Part shown: piece after piece, positions 18,016-26,765 of the stretch | Layout of the letters: the number at the start of each line of letters is the position of its first letter | How positions within the stretch are numbered: the first letter of the stretch is position 1 | Source of the DNA: JADJYF01 sp965278995 | GTDB taxonomy: Bacteria > Pseudomonadota > Gammaproteobacteria > Ga0077536 | Reading direction: 5' to 3' | DNA length: 64,000 nucleotides | NCBI GenBank assembly: GCA_965278995.1 | Contig: OZ257136.1 | Span: 2,790,001-2,854,000, forward strand | The notes under the pieces: generated by a model | Told to the model about the DNA's origin: nothing | Seen by the model: only the letters and a program-made list of their open reading frames with translations | Databases searched by the model: none | Position numbers and translations under genes: made by a program

Positions 18016-19641
18016 TCAGGCCAGCTCGAAACCGGCGTATCCGCTGGCCTTGGCCTCGTCGCAGAACTTGCGGTAGTTGCCCACGCCGCCGATGTACGAC
18101 AACAGCCGCCGCGGTTTGCCTTCGACATTGGCGCCGGTATACCAGGAGTTGGTGCGCATCATGAGCGTCGCGTTGGCGACCTCGTCGTGGTGCGTGACCC
18201 ACTCATTCTCCTTCTCGATGGTCGGTTCGATGACCGCCTTGTCGTGGGCGCGAAGATAAGCGATGCAATCGCTTACCCAGTCGACCTGCTGCTGCAGGCA
18301 GGTGGCCATGTTGCAGAACGCCGTAGATGGCGCGAGCGGACCAGCGACGGTGAAGAGATTCGGAAAGCCATGCACCTGAAGCCCAAGAGTCGAGCGGATA
18401 TCCTTGTGCCACAGTTCGGTCAACGAACGGCCGTTGCGACCGTGCACATTCATACGCGATAGCGCGCCAGTGCCGGCGTCGAAACCGGTCGCCAGAATGA
18501 CTACGTCGAGTTCGAACTCGCGACCGTCCACCACCAGACCTTTCTCCGTGAAGCGCTCGATAGGCGTGGCGCGCACGTCGATGAGTTCGACATTGTCGCG
18601 ATTGAAAGCGTCGTAATAGCCGTTCTCGAGCGGCACGCGATAAGTGCCGAAGCCATAGGCGGTCGGCACCAGGATTGCGGCTACTGCAGGATCCTTGATA
18701 CGGGCGCGGATCTTCGCACGTGCGAATTCAGAAACCTCCTCGTTGATCTCCTCATCGACCAGGGTCTCGGTAAAGCCGCCGACCCAGAACGACAGCGAAC
18801 CATCGGCCCACAGTTTCTCCAGCGCTTCGCGGCGCTGCTCGACGGAAAGAGAGCGATAGGGCGGCAATTCGAAATCGAAGGCGAATCCAGCGAAGGTGTG
18901 ATGGACCTTCTCACGAAACTCCGGATACCGTGCGCGCCACTGCGCGAAAGCCGCTGCGTCGTAGCGATCGTTACGCATCGGCACGGCATACTGCGCAGTA
19001 CGCTGGAATACCTTGAGTTCTGCGACCTGGCTGGCAATGGTCTGGACGACCTGAATGCCGGTTGCGCCGGTCCCAACCACGCCGACCCGCTTGCCCGCCA
19101 GCGACAATCCTTCGCGCGGCCAGCGCGCGGTGTGCGCGATCTGACCCTTAAAGCGCTCATGCCCCGGGAAAGGCGGGACCACCGGCGCCGACAACATGCC
19201 CGAACAGCTCACGAAATACTGCGCGGAATAGCAGTCGCCGGCCTCGCTTTGCAGGGTCCAACGTCGCGTCGCGTCGTCCCAGTGCGCGTTTGCGATACGC
19301 GTGTTGAACTGGATGTCCTTGCGCAGCGCGAATTTGTCCGCGACGTGGTTCAAGTATCGCTCAGTCTCAGCTTGTGCAGGAAAGCGCTCGCTCCAGTCCC
19401 ATTCCTCGAGAAGATCATCGGAGAACCAGTACTGGTAAACATAGGACTGCGAGTCGACGCGCGCACCGGGGTAACGGTTCCAGTACCACGTGCCGCCGAC
19501 CTCGCTGGCGGCGTCGAATGCGCGCACCTTGAGTCCCATCTCACGCAGGCGATAGAGCTGGTAGAGTCCAGCGATACCCACGCCGACGACTATCGCATCG
19601 AAGTCCTGCGTCTGAGTCTGGATGGTGGATGTTTGCTGCAC
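18016..19641 (-). CDS. Baeyer-Villiger flavin monooxygenase
   Basis: Encodes 541 residues from a GTG at 19641, with GAGGAG well placed upstream. FAD-binding GVGIAG at 20-25, NADP-binding GTGATG at 190-195, and between them the diagnostic Baeyer-Villiger fingerprint FKGQIAHTARW at 164-174. GGTWYWNRYPGARVD also fits the cyclohexanone/phenylacetone monooxygenase group. These enzymes insert oxygen next to a ketone to give esters or lactones, using NADPH and O2. A substrate cannot be predicted; steroid, cyclic and aromatic ketones are all possible. A 7-bp inverted repeat lies 72-88 bases upstream. Downstream on the same strand is the RND operon, 193 bases away. Confidence 0.94.
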   Translation of the reverse strand: MQQTSTIQTQTQDFDAIVVGVGIAGLYQLYRLREMGLKVRAFDAASEVGGTWYWNRYPGARVDSQSYVYQYWFSDDLLEEWDWSERFPAQAETERYLNHVADKFALRKDIQFNTRIANAHWDDATRRWTLQSEAGDCYSAQYFVSCSGMLSAPVVPPFPGHERFKGQIAHTARWPREGLSLAGKRVGVVGTGATGIQVVQTIASQVAELKVFQRTAQYAVPMRNDRYDAAAFAQWRARYPEFREKVHHTFAGFAFDFELPPYRSLSVEQRREALEKLWADGSLSFWVGGFTETLVDEEINEEVSEFARAKIRARIKDPAVAAILVPTAYGFGTYRVPLENGYYDAFNRDNVELIDVRATPIERFTEKGLVVDGREFELDVVILATGFDAGTGALSRMNVHGRNGRSLTELWHKDIRSTLGLQVHGFPNLFTVAGPLAPSTAFCNMATCLQQQVDWVSDCIAYLRAHDKAVIEPTIEKENEWVTHHDEVANATLMMRTNSWYTGANVEGKPRRLLSYIGGVGNYRKFCDEAKASGYAGFELA

Positions 19642-19713
19642 GGTCGTTCTCCTCGGTCTTAGGTCAGCGGCGGTTCGTCACAGGCTCGAGCGCAGTATTC
19701 GCATTCCTGCGGT

Positions 19714-19729
19714 TGACGGCCAGCCGTCA
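19714..19729. promoter_or_regulatory. Inverted repeat upstream of the Baeyer-Villiger monooxygenase
   Basis: TGACGGC, spacer CA, GCCGTCA: seven perfect pairs, a typical size for a TetR- or GntR-family operator. It is 72-88 bases upstream of the GTG start, inside the only non-coding stretch (230 bases) between the two minus-strand genes. Confidence 0.4.
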
Positions 19730-19871
19730 TTGGAACTGTTCTGACTCAGCCTGGCAAATTGTAACGAAACCGGGAGAAAATCGGCCCACGATATTATCGG
19801 ATCCCGGAGGCACGTCTGCGTCTCGCCGATGTCTACCGCGCATACCTCGGTCACGCCGTTCGTGATGGGAC

Positions 19872-20369
19872 TTAAAGCACCACCGGCTTGTTCGGCAGCT
19901 CATTGCGGTCGTGGCGGTTCGAAGGAAAGTGCTGTTGCAGGTGTCCCGTCACGGCCTGCACGCCGCTCACCACACCGCGCTCGAAATTCGACTGGCTGAA
20001 AGCTGCCTCCATCTGACGGCAGACCTTGCCCCATTCCTGCGCGTCGACTTTCGAATTAATCCCTCGGTCCGCCACTATCTCCACGGCCCGGTCGGCGAGC
20101 AGCAGATAGATCAGCACGCCCGTGTTGTGTCGGGTGTCCCATACACGTAACTGAGAGAAGAGTTCGATCGCTCGTTCCCGAGCCGAATACCCCTGGAACA
20201 ACGGCAAACCATCAAGTCCGCCTTCAACCGCGAAGCGAATTTCTCCTGTATGCAATATCTCGCTGCTCGTGATGGCTGCTTCGATCGTGTTCAAGGTACT
20301 GCAGGGAAAGGCCCGGTTGACCTGACTGTCTGACATCAGCAAATGCTTTACGATGCGTTTGACATTCAT
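19872..20369 (-). CDS. TPM domain protein, cytosolic-type
   Basis: Encodes 165 residues from the ATG at 20369, two bases after the stop of the upstream TPM gene; a GTG at 20378 would overlap that stop. The TPM fold (TLP18.3/Psb32/MOLO-1) is seen in LNTIEAAITSSEILHTGEIRFAVEGGL, RAIELFSQLRVWDTRHNTGVLIYLLLADRAVEIVADRGI and the C-terminal WGKVCRQMEAAFSQSNFERGVVSGVQAV. There is no signal peptide or membrane helix. Its function is unknown; it typically follows LemA and a membrane TPM protein, as here. Confidence 0.9.
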   Translation of the reverse strand: MNVKRIVKHLLMSDSQVNRAFPCSTLNTIEAAITSSEILHTGEIRFAVEGGLDGLPLFQGYSARERAIELFSQLRVWDTRHNTGVLIYLLLADRAVEIVADRGINSKVDAQEWGKVCRQMEAAFSQSNFERGVVSGVQAVTGHLQQHFPSNRHDRNELPNKPVVL

Positions 20370-20371
20370 GC

Positions 20372-21250
20372 CTACCACCGGCCGGACGCACCGCCACCGC
20401 CGAAGCCGCCACCGCCTCCACTGAAACCACCGCCGCGATGACTCCCACGGCCCAGGCCACCACCGCCATAGTAACCACCGCCAAGGCCACGCCCGACCAT
20501 GCCGCCGCCCAGCAAAGTCACGAACAACGCGAACACGCCGGCGACCAGCGCGATCCCGATGGCGCCGACGACGAACCAGGCAATCACCCCCACCACCCCG
20601 CCCGTGACTAACGAACCGGGCACTTTGCCCAGCGTGCCGCGCAGCACGGCACCCACGCCGAGCGCCAGAATGAACAGCACAGGCGCATATTGCTGAATGG
20701 CACTACCGCCCTGGCTCGGTTGGACACTGGGCGCCGGCAACGGCTCACCATCGACGATGCGGATGATTTGTTCCACACCTGCCGCAAGACCACCATAGAA
20801 ATCCTGGCTCTTGAACCGCGGCACGATGATCTCGCTGATGATCCGTTTGCTGGTGAGATCGGTAAGCGCGCCTTCTAGGCCGTACCCAACCTCGATGCGA
20901 AGCGCGCGATCGTTCCTGGCCACAACAAGGATCACGCCGTCGTCGACGTTTTTGCGCCCGAGCTTCCATTGTTCAGCCACGCGCAACGAAAACTGCTCGA
21001 TCGACTCCGGGGCTGACGAGGCGACCATCAGCACCGCCAACTGACTGCCTTTGCGCGCCTCGAAGTCAGTGAGTATCTGTTCCAGGCTGGCTTTCTGCGC
21101 CGTTGTCAGCGTGCCGGTCTCGTCGATCACATGGCTCGTCAGCGCCGGGACGGCTACCTGCGCTGCGGCCAGTGCGGACCCGCCCAGCAGACTGACAAGA
21201 AACAACGCTTTTCCGGCCCGGAAAAGTCTGTTAAATATCAGGCTAAGCAT
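20372..21250 (-). CDS. Exported TPM domain membrane protein (YgcG-like)
   Basis: Encodes 292 residues. Start is the ATG at 21250, whose first base overlaps the LemA stop (TGATG), so translation is probably coupled. Signal segment ~10-30, TPM domain ~35-170 (SHVIDETGTLTTAQKASLEQILTDFE, GRKNVDDGVILVVARNDRALRIEVGYGLEG), two hydrophobic segments ~200-255, and a Gly/Ser-rich tail ending in repeated GGGG blocks. The tail is low complexity and likely surface-exposed or disordered. Function is unknown; LemA-TPM operons are widespread and tied to envelope processes. Confidence 0.92.
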   Translation of the reverse strand: MLSLIFNRLFRAGKALFLVSLLGGSALAAAQVAVPALTSHVIDETGTLTTAQKASLEQILTDFEARKGSQLAVLMVASSAPESIEQFSLRVAEQWKLGRKNVDDGVILVVARNDRALRIEVGYGLEGALTDLTSKRIISEIIVPRFKSQDFYGGLAAGVEQIIRIVDGEPLPAPSVQPSQGGSAIQQYAPVLFILALGVGAVLRGTLGKVPGSLVTGGVVGVIAWFVVGAIGIALVAGVFALFVTLLGGGMVGRGLGGGYYGGGGLGRGSHRGGGFSGGGGGFGGGGASGRW

Positions 21251-21882
21251 CACCTGGCCGCCCCTGATCCACCATCGGCCGGGTCGGCCGTGCTGGTATC
21301 GAATTCGACGCTGGGCGGCCTCGAAATTTCTTTTTCGTTGTCGACGGTGAAGCTCGGCTTTTCTTTGTAGCCCATCACCATCGCGGTCAGGTTGGACGGA
21401 AACGTCCGAACCGTGACGTTGTAATCCTGCACCGACTTGATGTACCGGTTGCGTGCGACGGTGATGCGGTTTTCGGTCCCCTCCAACTGCGCCGATAGAT
21501 CACGAAATCCCTGATTGGCTCTGAGATTCGGATATTGCTCGGCAACCACCATCAACCTCGATAATGCACCCGTCAATTCGCCCTGCGCCTGCTGAAATTT
21601 CTGGAATGCCGCCGGATCGTTGATCAGCTCCGGGGTGGCCTGGATCGAAGTGGCTTTCGAGCGAGCCTCAATCACCTTGCTGAGAGTGTCCTGCTCGAAC
21701 TTCGCCTCGCCTTTAACGGTGCTGACGAGATTCGGAATCAAGTCTGCACGACGCTGGTACTGATTGACTACTTCCGCCCAGCCCGCCTTCACCTGTTCAT
21801 CGGTGGTCTGAAAGGTGTTGTACCCGCAACCGGTCAAGGTGAAGGCCAGGGCCGCCGTCAGGCCAACAAGTGATTTGCGCAT
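21250..21882 (-). CDS. lemA: LemA family lipoprotein
   Basis: Encodes 210 residues; ATG preceded by CTGGAG. Lipobox LTGC at ~16-19, then the LemA core: EQVKAGWAEVVNQYQRRADLIPNLVSTVKGEAKFEQDTL, LMVVAEQYPNLRANQGFRDLSAQLEGTENRITVARNRYI and NVTVRTFPSNLTAMVMGYKEKPSF, which are strongly conserved helices. LemA proteins are membrane-anchored helical bundles of unknown biochemical role. It is the first gene of a lemA-TPM-TPM operon with 1-base overlap and 2-base gap. Confidence 0.95.
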   Translation of the reverse strand: MRKSLVGLTAALAFTLTGCGYNTFQTTDEQVKAGWAEVVNQYQRRADLIPNLVSTVKGEAKFEQDTLSKVIEARSKATSIQATPELINDPAAFQKFQQAQGELTGALSRLMVVAEQYPNLRANQGFRDLSAQLEGTENRITVARNRYIKSVQDYNVTVRTFPSNLTAMVMGYKEKPSFTVDNEKEISRPPSVEFDTSTADPADGGSGAAR

Positions 21883-22084
21883 GTGCCGTTCTCCAGGATG
21901 GTCAAACTGAGCGTTAAGTCGTGGCGACCTTCAGTATGAACGGTGCGCGCCGGCAAGCCTGTTCGTCGGTGCGTCAGAGCACCCAACCGCTTACGATATA
22001 AATGGACTTCCTGAGCCACCCGGTGATCAATCCACCAAGAATTGGATGGCCGGTGTTGCTTCCAATCTACAAAAAGCCGCCCAG

Positions 22085-24715
22085 TTATCGTTCATGTGTA
22101 CCAGGGCTCTGCTTTTCACGCAGGTTCGCTTCCAGCGTCTTAGTTGCGGTTATATCCACAAACGTTATCACCGCGCCGTCGATCACGTTGTCCAGTCTAC
22201 GGTAAGGCATGATTCGAACCGAAAACCAACGCTGATCGTCTGTGACCACCTGCCTCTCTGAAAACATCAACGTACGCATGGTGTTCTGCGCATCGTCATA
22301 CAGCGACGGGTATCGGAGACTCGTCGTCAGGTCACTTAGCGGGCGACCAACGTCTATTTCGCGCAAATTGATGATTTTCGCAGCTTGATCGGTATATCGC
22401 CTGACATTCAACTCGCCATCGAGAAACAAGATTGCTATATCGGTACTATTGAGCAAATTTCTCATATCGCTCTGTGCGAGAGCGAGATCGTCAAGCCGGG
22501 TCTGCATTTCTGCATTGATTGTCTGAAGTTCTTCATTCATCGATTGCATTTCTTCCTTTGAAGTTGTCAATTCTTCATTGGCAGATTGGAGTTCTTCATT
22601 GGTGGACTGAAGTTCTTCATTCGCTGATTGCAGTTCTTCTTTTGAAGCACGCGCCTCTTCTCGAAGACTCGCCATTTCGTCACGAAATTGCTGCATTTGA
22701 TCTGCCTGAGAACCTTTTTTCGCTCCACGTGAACTACGCAACCGCTTGTCTGATGAGCGCACCGCCACGTCTCGGAACACGATCATGATCATTCCCTGCA
22801 ACGCAGCAGGCTCGCGTAACAACTGCAACGTGACATCGACAATATGCAACCCCTCCAATCCTTGGATCTCCAACCCAGGAAACACCAGTGGCTCAGTGAT
22901 CTGCGTAATCTGGATAAGCGCATCGGTTAGTGGTCCCCGTAACCCCTTGCGCGCCATCGCATGGAAATTCCAGTTTGCCTTTCCTGCAGCAGGCTCAAGA
23001 TATTTTCCCGTACTGCCACTGATGTAAACGATGTCCCCGGAAGTATTTACGACTACGGCAGGCGGTGCATAAACCTGCAGCAAAACATTATCGGCGGCGG
23101 CTTGCAGATTGTCGGGCGACTGTACCGTAACGGGAGGACGAACCACTGCAGACTCCTTTCGCATATTGGATAGTGGAGGGAATGATCCCAATAGGTAATC
23201 CGGTCCAACGCCAGGCACACTGCCGTGACGTTGGTACACTCGCATTTTCCCATTCAACGCTGAGAACAATCGATTGAATCGTCCAACTGTCTCCGAGCTT
23301 CCGAGCACCAGGATACCGCCAGACCGCAGGCTATAATGAAACAGCGGCAACAACCGATGCTGAAGCGCAGCATCGAAGTAGATCATCAAATTTCGACAGC
23401 AAATGAAATCAAGTCTGGTGAACGGTGGCTCGAGGATCACATCCTGCTGCGCAAAGAGCACCATATCGCGGATTGGTTTGACAATGCGTAGAACTCCACC
23501 GCTCTGGCTGAAGTACTGGCTCAGTCTCGGTTCTCCGATATCCGCAGCGCTGGAAGCCGGATACTCGCCTTTGCGTGCCGTGGCAATTGCGTCAGGGTTG
23601 ATATCTGTCGCAAATATCTGCAGCGTACGTTCTCTATGTTCCGGGAATTTTTGCACAGTCTCCGCGAACACCATCGCGAGCGAGTAAGCCTCCTCGCCAG
23701 TTGAGCAACCGACGACCCAGGCACGCAATACGCTATTGTCGTGCTGCCGTTCGAGCAATTGCGGCACCATTATTTCCGCCAATTGTTGCCACACCGGCGG
23801 ATCGCGAAAAAAGCTGGTCACGCCAATTAGCAGTTCCTTGAACAGGAGAGCAACTTCCTGCGGATTAGCTTCCAGATAATCTGCATACGTCGAGCGAGTT
23901 GCCAGCGAGTGTATCGCCATGCGGCGCTCTACCCGCCGTTGGATGGTGTTCGATTTGTAGAGCGAAAAATCATGCTTTGTCTGTTGGTGCACCAGCGTAA
24001 AGATGCGTTGCATGGGCTCGACTGTCGAGACAGCTGCTGACTCTGCACCCGCTGTAGCAAGCGCCTCGCGCTCGGACGTGCGATGAATGGTCGATAAAAT
24101 TCGTCCCGGCAAATCGGCGGGTAGCGCGACGATGTCTCCGCAACCGGCGGCGATCGCGCTCTTCGGCATCGAATCGAATTGTGCCGATTCAGGTTGCTGT
24201 ACGGCACTGAGTCCGCCCAGCGCCTTGATAGCCTGCAAACCGAGCGTACCGTCCGAGCCCATTCCCGACAAGACTACCGCGATGGCGAGTTCGCGCTGAT
24301 CGCGCGCAAGGGATGAAAAGAGAACATTGATCGGCAACCGCAGGCCGCGCGGCTCAGAAGGCGCCGTTACCAGGAGAATTCCATTATTGACGCTGATTTC
24401 AGTATTGGGCGCGATGACGTATACGCAGTTCGCCACGACGGCGAGCATCGGCTCGGCCTGGCGCACCGGCATTGTTGTCATTCTCTGCAGAAGCTCTACC
24501 AACAGTGCTTTTTGTGTCGGGTCGAGATGCTGCACTACAACATAGGCCAATCCACTGTTCCCAGGAATATTAAGAAAGAACTGCTCTAACGCAGGCAGAC
24601 CACCCGCAGAAGTGCCGATGCCTACGATACGAACCTGTGCGGATTGACCGTCAGTTACGCTCGGCCCCCGCTCGTCCGATTGCGCAGGAAAGCGGGATGC
24701 CGAAGTTTGGCGCAT
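22085..24715 (-). CDS. CheB-CheR-PAS fusion signalling protein without histidine kinase
   Basis: Encodes 876 residues. CheB methylesterase domain ~28-215, nucleophile S36 in GIGTSAGGL and LSGMGSDGTLGL. CheR methyltransferase ~230-490, with VVGCSTGEEAYSLAMV as the S-adenosylmethionine site and FICCRNLMIYFD. A PAS-like region follows, then a coiled coil of near-identical heptads (EELQSANEELQSTNEELQSANEEL), then a final PAS domain ending ITFVDITATKTLEANL. Relatives commonly continue into HisKA and HATPase domains; here the protein stops after PAS. Without a kinase or chemoreceptors nearby its output is unclear. The PAS gene lies 27 bases upstream in the same operon. Confidence 0.93.
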   Translation of the reverse strand: MRQTSASRFPAQSDERGPSVTDGQSAQVRIVGIGTSAGGLPALEQFFLNIPGNSGLAYVVVQHLDPTQKALLVELLQRMTTMPVRQAEPMLAVVANCVYVIAPNTEISVNNGILLVTAPSEPRGLRLPINVLFSSLARDQRELAIAVVLSGMGSDGTLGLQAIKALGGLSAVQQPESAQFDSMPKSAIAAGCGDIVALPADLPGRILSTIHRTSEREALATAGAESAAVSTVEPMQRIFTLVHQQTKHDFSLYKSNTIQRRVERRMAIHSLATRSTYADYLEANPQEVALLFKELLIGVTSFFRDPPVWQQLAEIMVPQLLERQHDNSVLRAWVVGCSTGEEAYSLAMVFAETVQKFPEHRERTLQIFATDINPDAIATARKGEYPASSAADIGEPRLSQYFSQSGGVLRIVKPIRDMVLFAQQDVILEPPFTRLDFICCRNLMIYFDAALQHRLLPLFHYSLRSGGILVLGSSETVGRFNRLFSALNGKMRVYQRHGSVPGVGPDYLLGSFPPLSNMRKESAVVRPPVTVQSPDNLQAAADNVLLQVYAPPAVVVNTSGDIVYISGSTGKYLEPAAGKANWNFHAMARKGLRGPLTDALIQITQITEPLVFPGLEIQGLEGLHIVDVTLQLLREPAALQGMIMIVFRDVAVRSSDKRLRSSRGAKKGSQADQMQQFRDEMASLREEARASKEELQSANEELQSTNEELQSANEELTTSKEEMQSMNEELQTINAEMQTRLDDLALAQSDMRNLLNSTDIAILFLDGELNVRRYTDQAAKIINLREIDVGRPLSDLTTSLRYPSLYDDAQNTMRTLMFSERQVVTDDQRWFSVRIMPYRRLDNVIDGAVITFVDITATKTLEANLREKQSPGTHER

Positions 24716-24742
24716 CGCGGCTTTCCCTCATGCCGATCCCAT

Positions 24743-25363
24743 TCAGCCGGAGGGTAAGTCCGCCATGCCGTTGATTTGTTCAATAAACAACAGCAGCAGC
24801 GATTGACCGTCGGGGCTCAAATTGGCAATGGCAAGCGTTGGACGTGTACTACCATCGGTCGTGTTTATTTGGGCGATACAACTTCCGCTGAGGCGATTAT
24901 CGCGCACTTTAGCCAACATGCTTAGAAGCTTTACTCTGCTTGCAGGCGTCAGGAACGTCTCGACAGCAATACCACACACATTACCGCGCTCAAGCCCCAA
25001 TAACCGTGCGGCGGCGAAATTGCCGTCGATGATCTTGCCTGAGAATTCGACAGTGAGATAGGCAATTGGGGCGGAATCGTAAAGTTCGATATAGCGCTCC
25101 AATTCCGTGGCCAACTCGTGGCGCGTCTGCTCCATTTGGTCGTGCTGTAAATCCAGTTCCACCTGGTGAACCTGTAATTCGTGCAATAGCTTCAGCGCAT
25201 CCGTCGCTTTCGACGGCGAACTGGCAAGTTGGTGCAACAGCGAAAGAGCGTCTACGCCGAGCACCCACCCCTTCGTAGGTGGCGGGCTGCCTTCTGCCAG
25301 CAGGCGCTCAGCATCACGCCGCAAATACAGATGGTTCGTGAAATCGGCTGGAAGTGTGGACAT
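24743..25363 (-). CDS. PAS domain protein
   Basis: Encodes 206 residues. The N-terminal half is helical with a coiled-coil stretch (ALKLLHELQVHQVELDLQHDQMEQTRHELATELERY), followed by a PAS domain ~90-200 (LYDSAPIAYLTVEFSGKIIDGNFAAARLLG). No enzymatic domain, HTH or membrane segment. The N-terminal segment plus a single PAS matches the short PAS proteins usually encoded next to CheB-CheR-PAS fusions, so it probably supplies a sensory or dimerisation partner for the fusion 27 bases downstream. The ligand is unknown. Confidence 0.88.
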   Translation of the reverse strand: MSTLPADFTNHLYLRRDAERLLAEGSPPPTKGWVLGVDALSLLHQLASSPSKATDALKLLHELQVHQVELDLQHDQMEQTRHELATELERYIELYDSAPIAYLTVEFSGKIIDGNFAAARLLGLERGNVCGIAVETFLTPASRVKLLSMLAKVRDNRLSGSCIAQINTTDGSTRPTLAIANLSPDGQSLLLLFIEQINGMADLPSG

Positions 25364-25544
25364 CTGGTCTCCAATCTATCGTGAGATTGCGCAGCCATTA
25401 TCCTACTCCAAACGGCGCAAGCTTCGGTACAAGGCGCTTCATCGGTCGGCGATAGACATTGCTGAGAGGGTAACGGTGATTTCAGCCTCATGTTCGCTCT
25501 GCCCGTGGCGTTGCCAGTCGGCTTCGTGATGCATTGGCATAACT

Positions 25545-26765
25545 TTACTGGCTCATCCAATCCAGGAAGGCCTCTGCCTCCATCGGTTTTGCGATGAAAT
25601 AACCCTGGGCGAGGTCACAGCCCAGTTCGCAAAGCAGGTCCCAATCCTCCTGTGTTTCAACTCCTTCAGCCACCGCCGCGATGTTGAGCTTCTTCGCCAT
25701 GTCGAGACTCGAGCCAAGGATCACCTTGGCAGATAGCTGTTTACTCGCATTCAGCACAAAGGAGCGATCTATCTTGAGTTCTGTAAATGCTATACGTGAA
25801 AGCTGCTGCATCGAAGAGTAGCCTGTACCGTAATCGTCAATAGCCAGGCCGAAACCTTTCATGCGCAGGCGGGCCAGGTTTTCCAGCGCCTTGCCGACGT
25901 CAGTCGTGGCCGCCGATTCAGTCACTTCCAGAATCATATGACGCGCATTCAGTTTCTGGTTGCGCACGAGCTCTACTACGCGGTCGGCAAGGTGTATATC
26001 ATTCAGCGATGTGAGCGACAGATTGACCGACACGCTGGCGTCCAGCCCCTTGCTGCAGCAATCACTCCAGAACGCTGCTACTTTACTCAGCATCACCCAC
26101 GTCAGCTCATCGATCAGACCGTTGGATTCGAGCGGCTGAATAAAAGCATATGGGGCTACGACACCCCACTCCGGATGGCGCCATCGTGCCAGGGCTTCCG
26201 CACCTTTGAGTTGCCCTGTCGCGAGCTCCACCTTGGGCTGAAAGTATGGCTCGAATTCTCCGTTCCTTAACCCACGTGTAATCTCATCCAATGTGAATGT
26301 AGGGCCTGGCTTTTGCCGACGGTCGAGTTTTGTCTGTCGACGATCCAACTTTGCCTGTGTCGACTGATAGCGCTCAATCAGCGTCTGCAACTTTTGCGGG
26401 TTGGCCGGCTTTTCTATTACACCCAGCAAAGTGATGCCGTAAGCCTCGGTCATCATTTCGACTGAAGTGAGTAACGAGCGCTCCAACCCGCTGGCCAGAA
26501 TCAGCGATACGTCGACATTAACTTCACCCAGATGGCGAACGAATTCCATGCCGTCCATTCCAGGCATGTCGAGATCGCTGATGATGATATCGACGGGGCG
26601 GTTCACGTCCCTGACTATCTCCATCGCGGCTCCCCCGTCGGCCGCCTCATGAACTTCACGTGCGCCCAGTCGCATGAGCATCGATACCAGCGCATTCCGC
26701 TGAAACCTATGGTCTTCAGCGACCAGAAATCGCAGATTGCTTATCTGCACTGCCAGCCCCTCCAT
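25545..26765 (-). CDS. REC-EAL response regulator, predicted c-di-GMP phosphodiesterase
   Basis: Encodes 406 residues. Receiver ~10-130 with phospho-acceptor D64 (IISDLDMPGMDG) and K119 (VIEKP). EAL domain ~160-405 with intact catalytic signature E190-A-L, NLSL, DDYGTGYSS and AVAEGVE, so active hydrolysis of c-di-GMP to pGpG is expected. The linker carries a tandem heptapeptide (KLDRRQT then KLDRRQK) that looks like a recent 21-base duplication. The start lies 50 bases inside the end of the hybrid kinase gene, so the kinase and its likely output are translationally linked. Confidence 0.95.
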   Translation of the reverse strand: MEGLAVQISNLRFLVAEDHRFQRNALVSMLMRLGAREVHEAADGGAAMEIVRDVNRPVDIIISDLDMPGMDGMEFVRHLGEVNVDVSLILASGLERSLLTSVEMMTEAYGITLLGVIEKPANPQKLQTLIERYQSTQAKLDRRQTKLDRRQKPGPTFTLDEITRGLRNGEFEPYFQPKVELATGQLKGAEALARWRHPEWGVVAPYAFIQPLESNGLIDELTWVMLSKVAAFWSDCCSKGLDASVSVNLSLTSLNDIHLADRVVELVRNQKLNARHMILEVTESAATTDVGKALENLARLRMKGFGLAIDDYGTGYSSMQQLSRIAFTELKIDRSFVLNASKQLSAKVILGSSLDMAKKLNIAAVAEGVETQEDWDLLCELGCDLAQGYFIAKPMEAEAFLDWMSQ

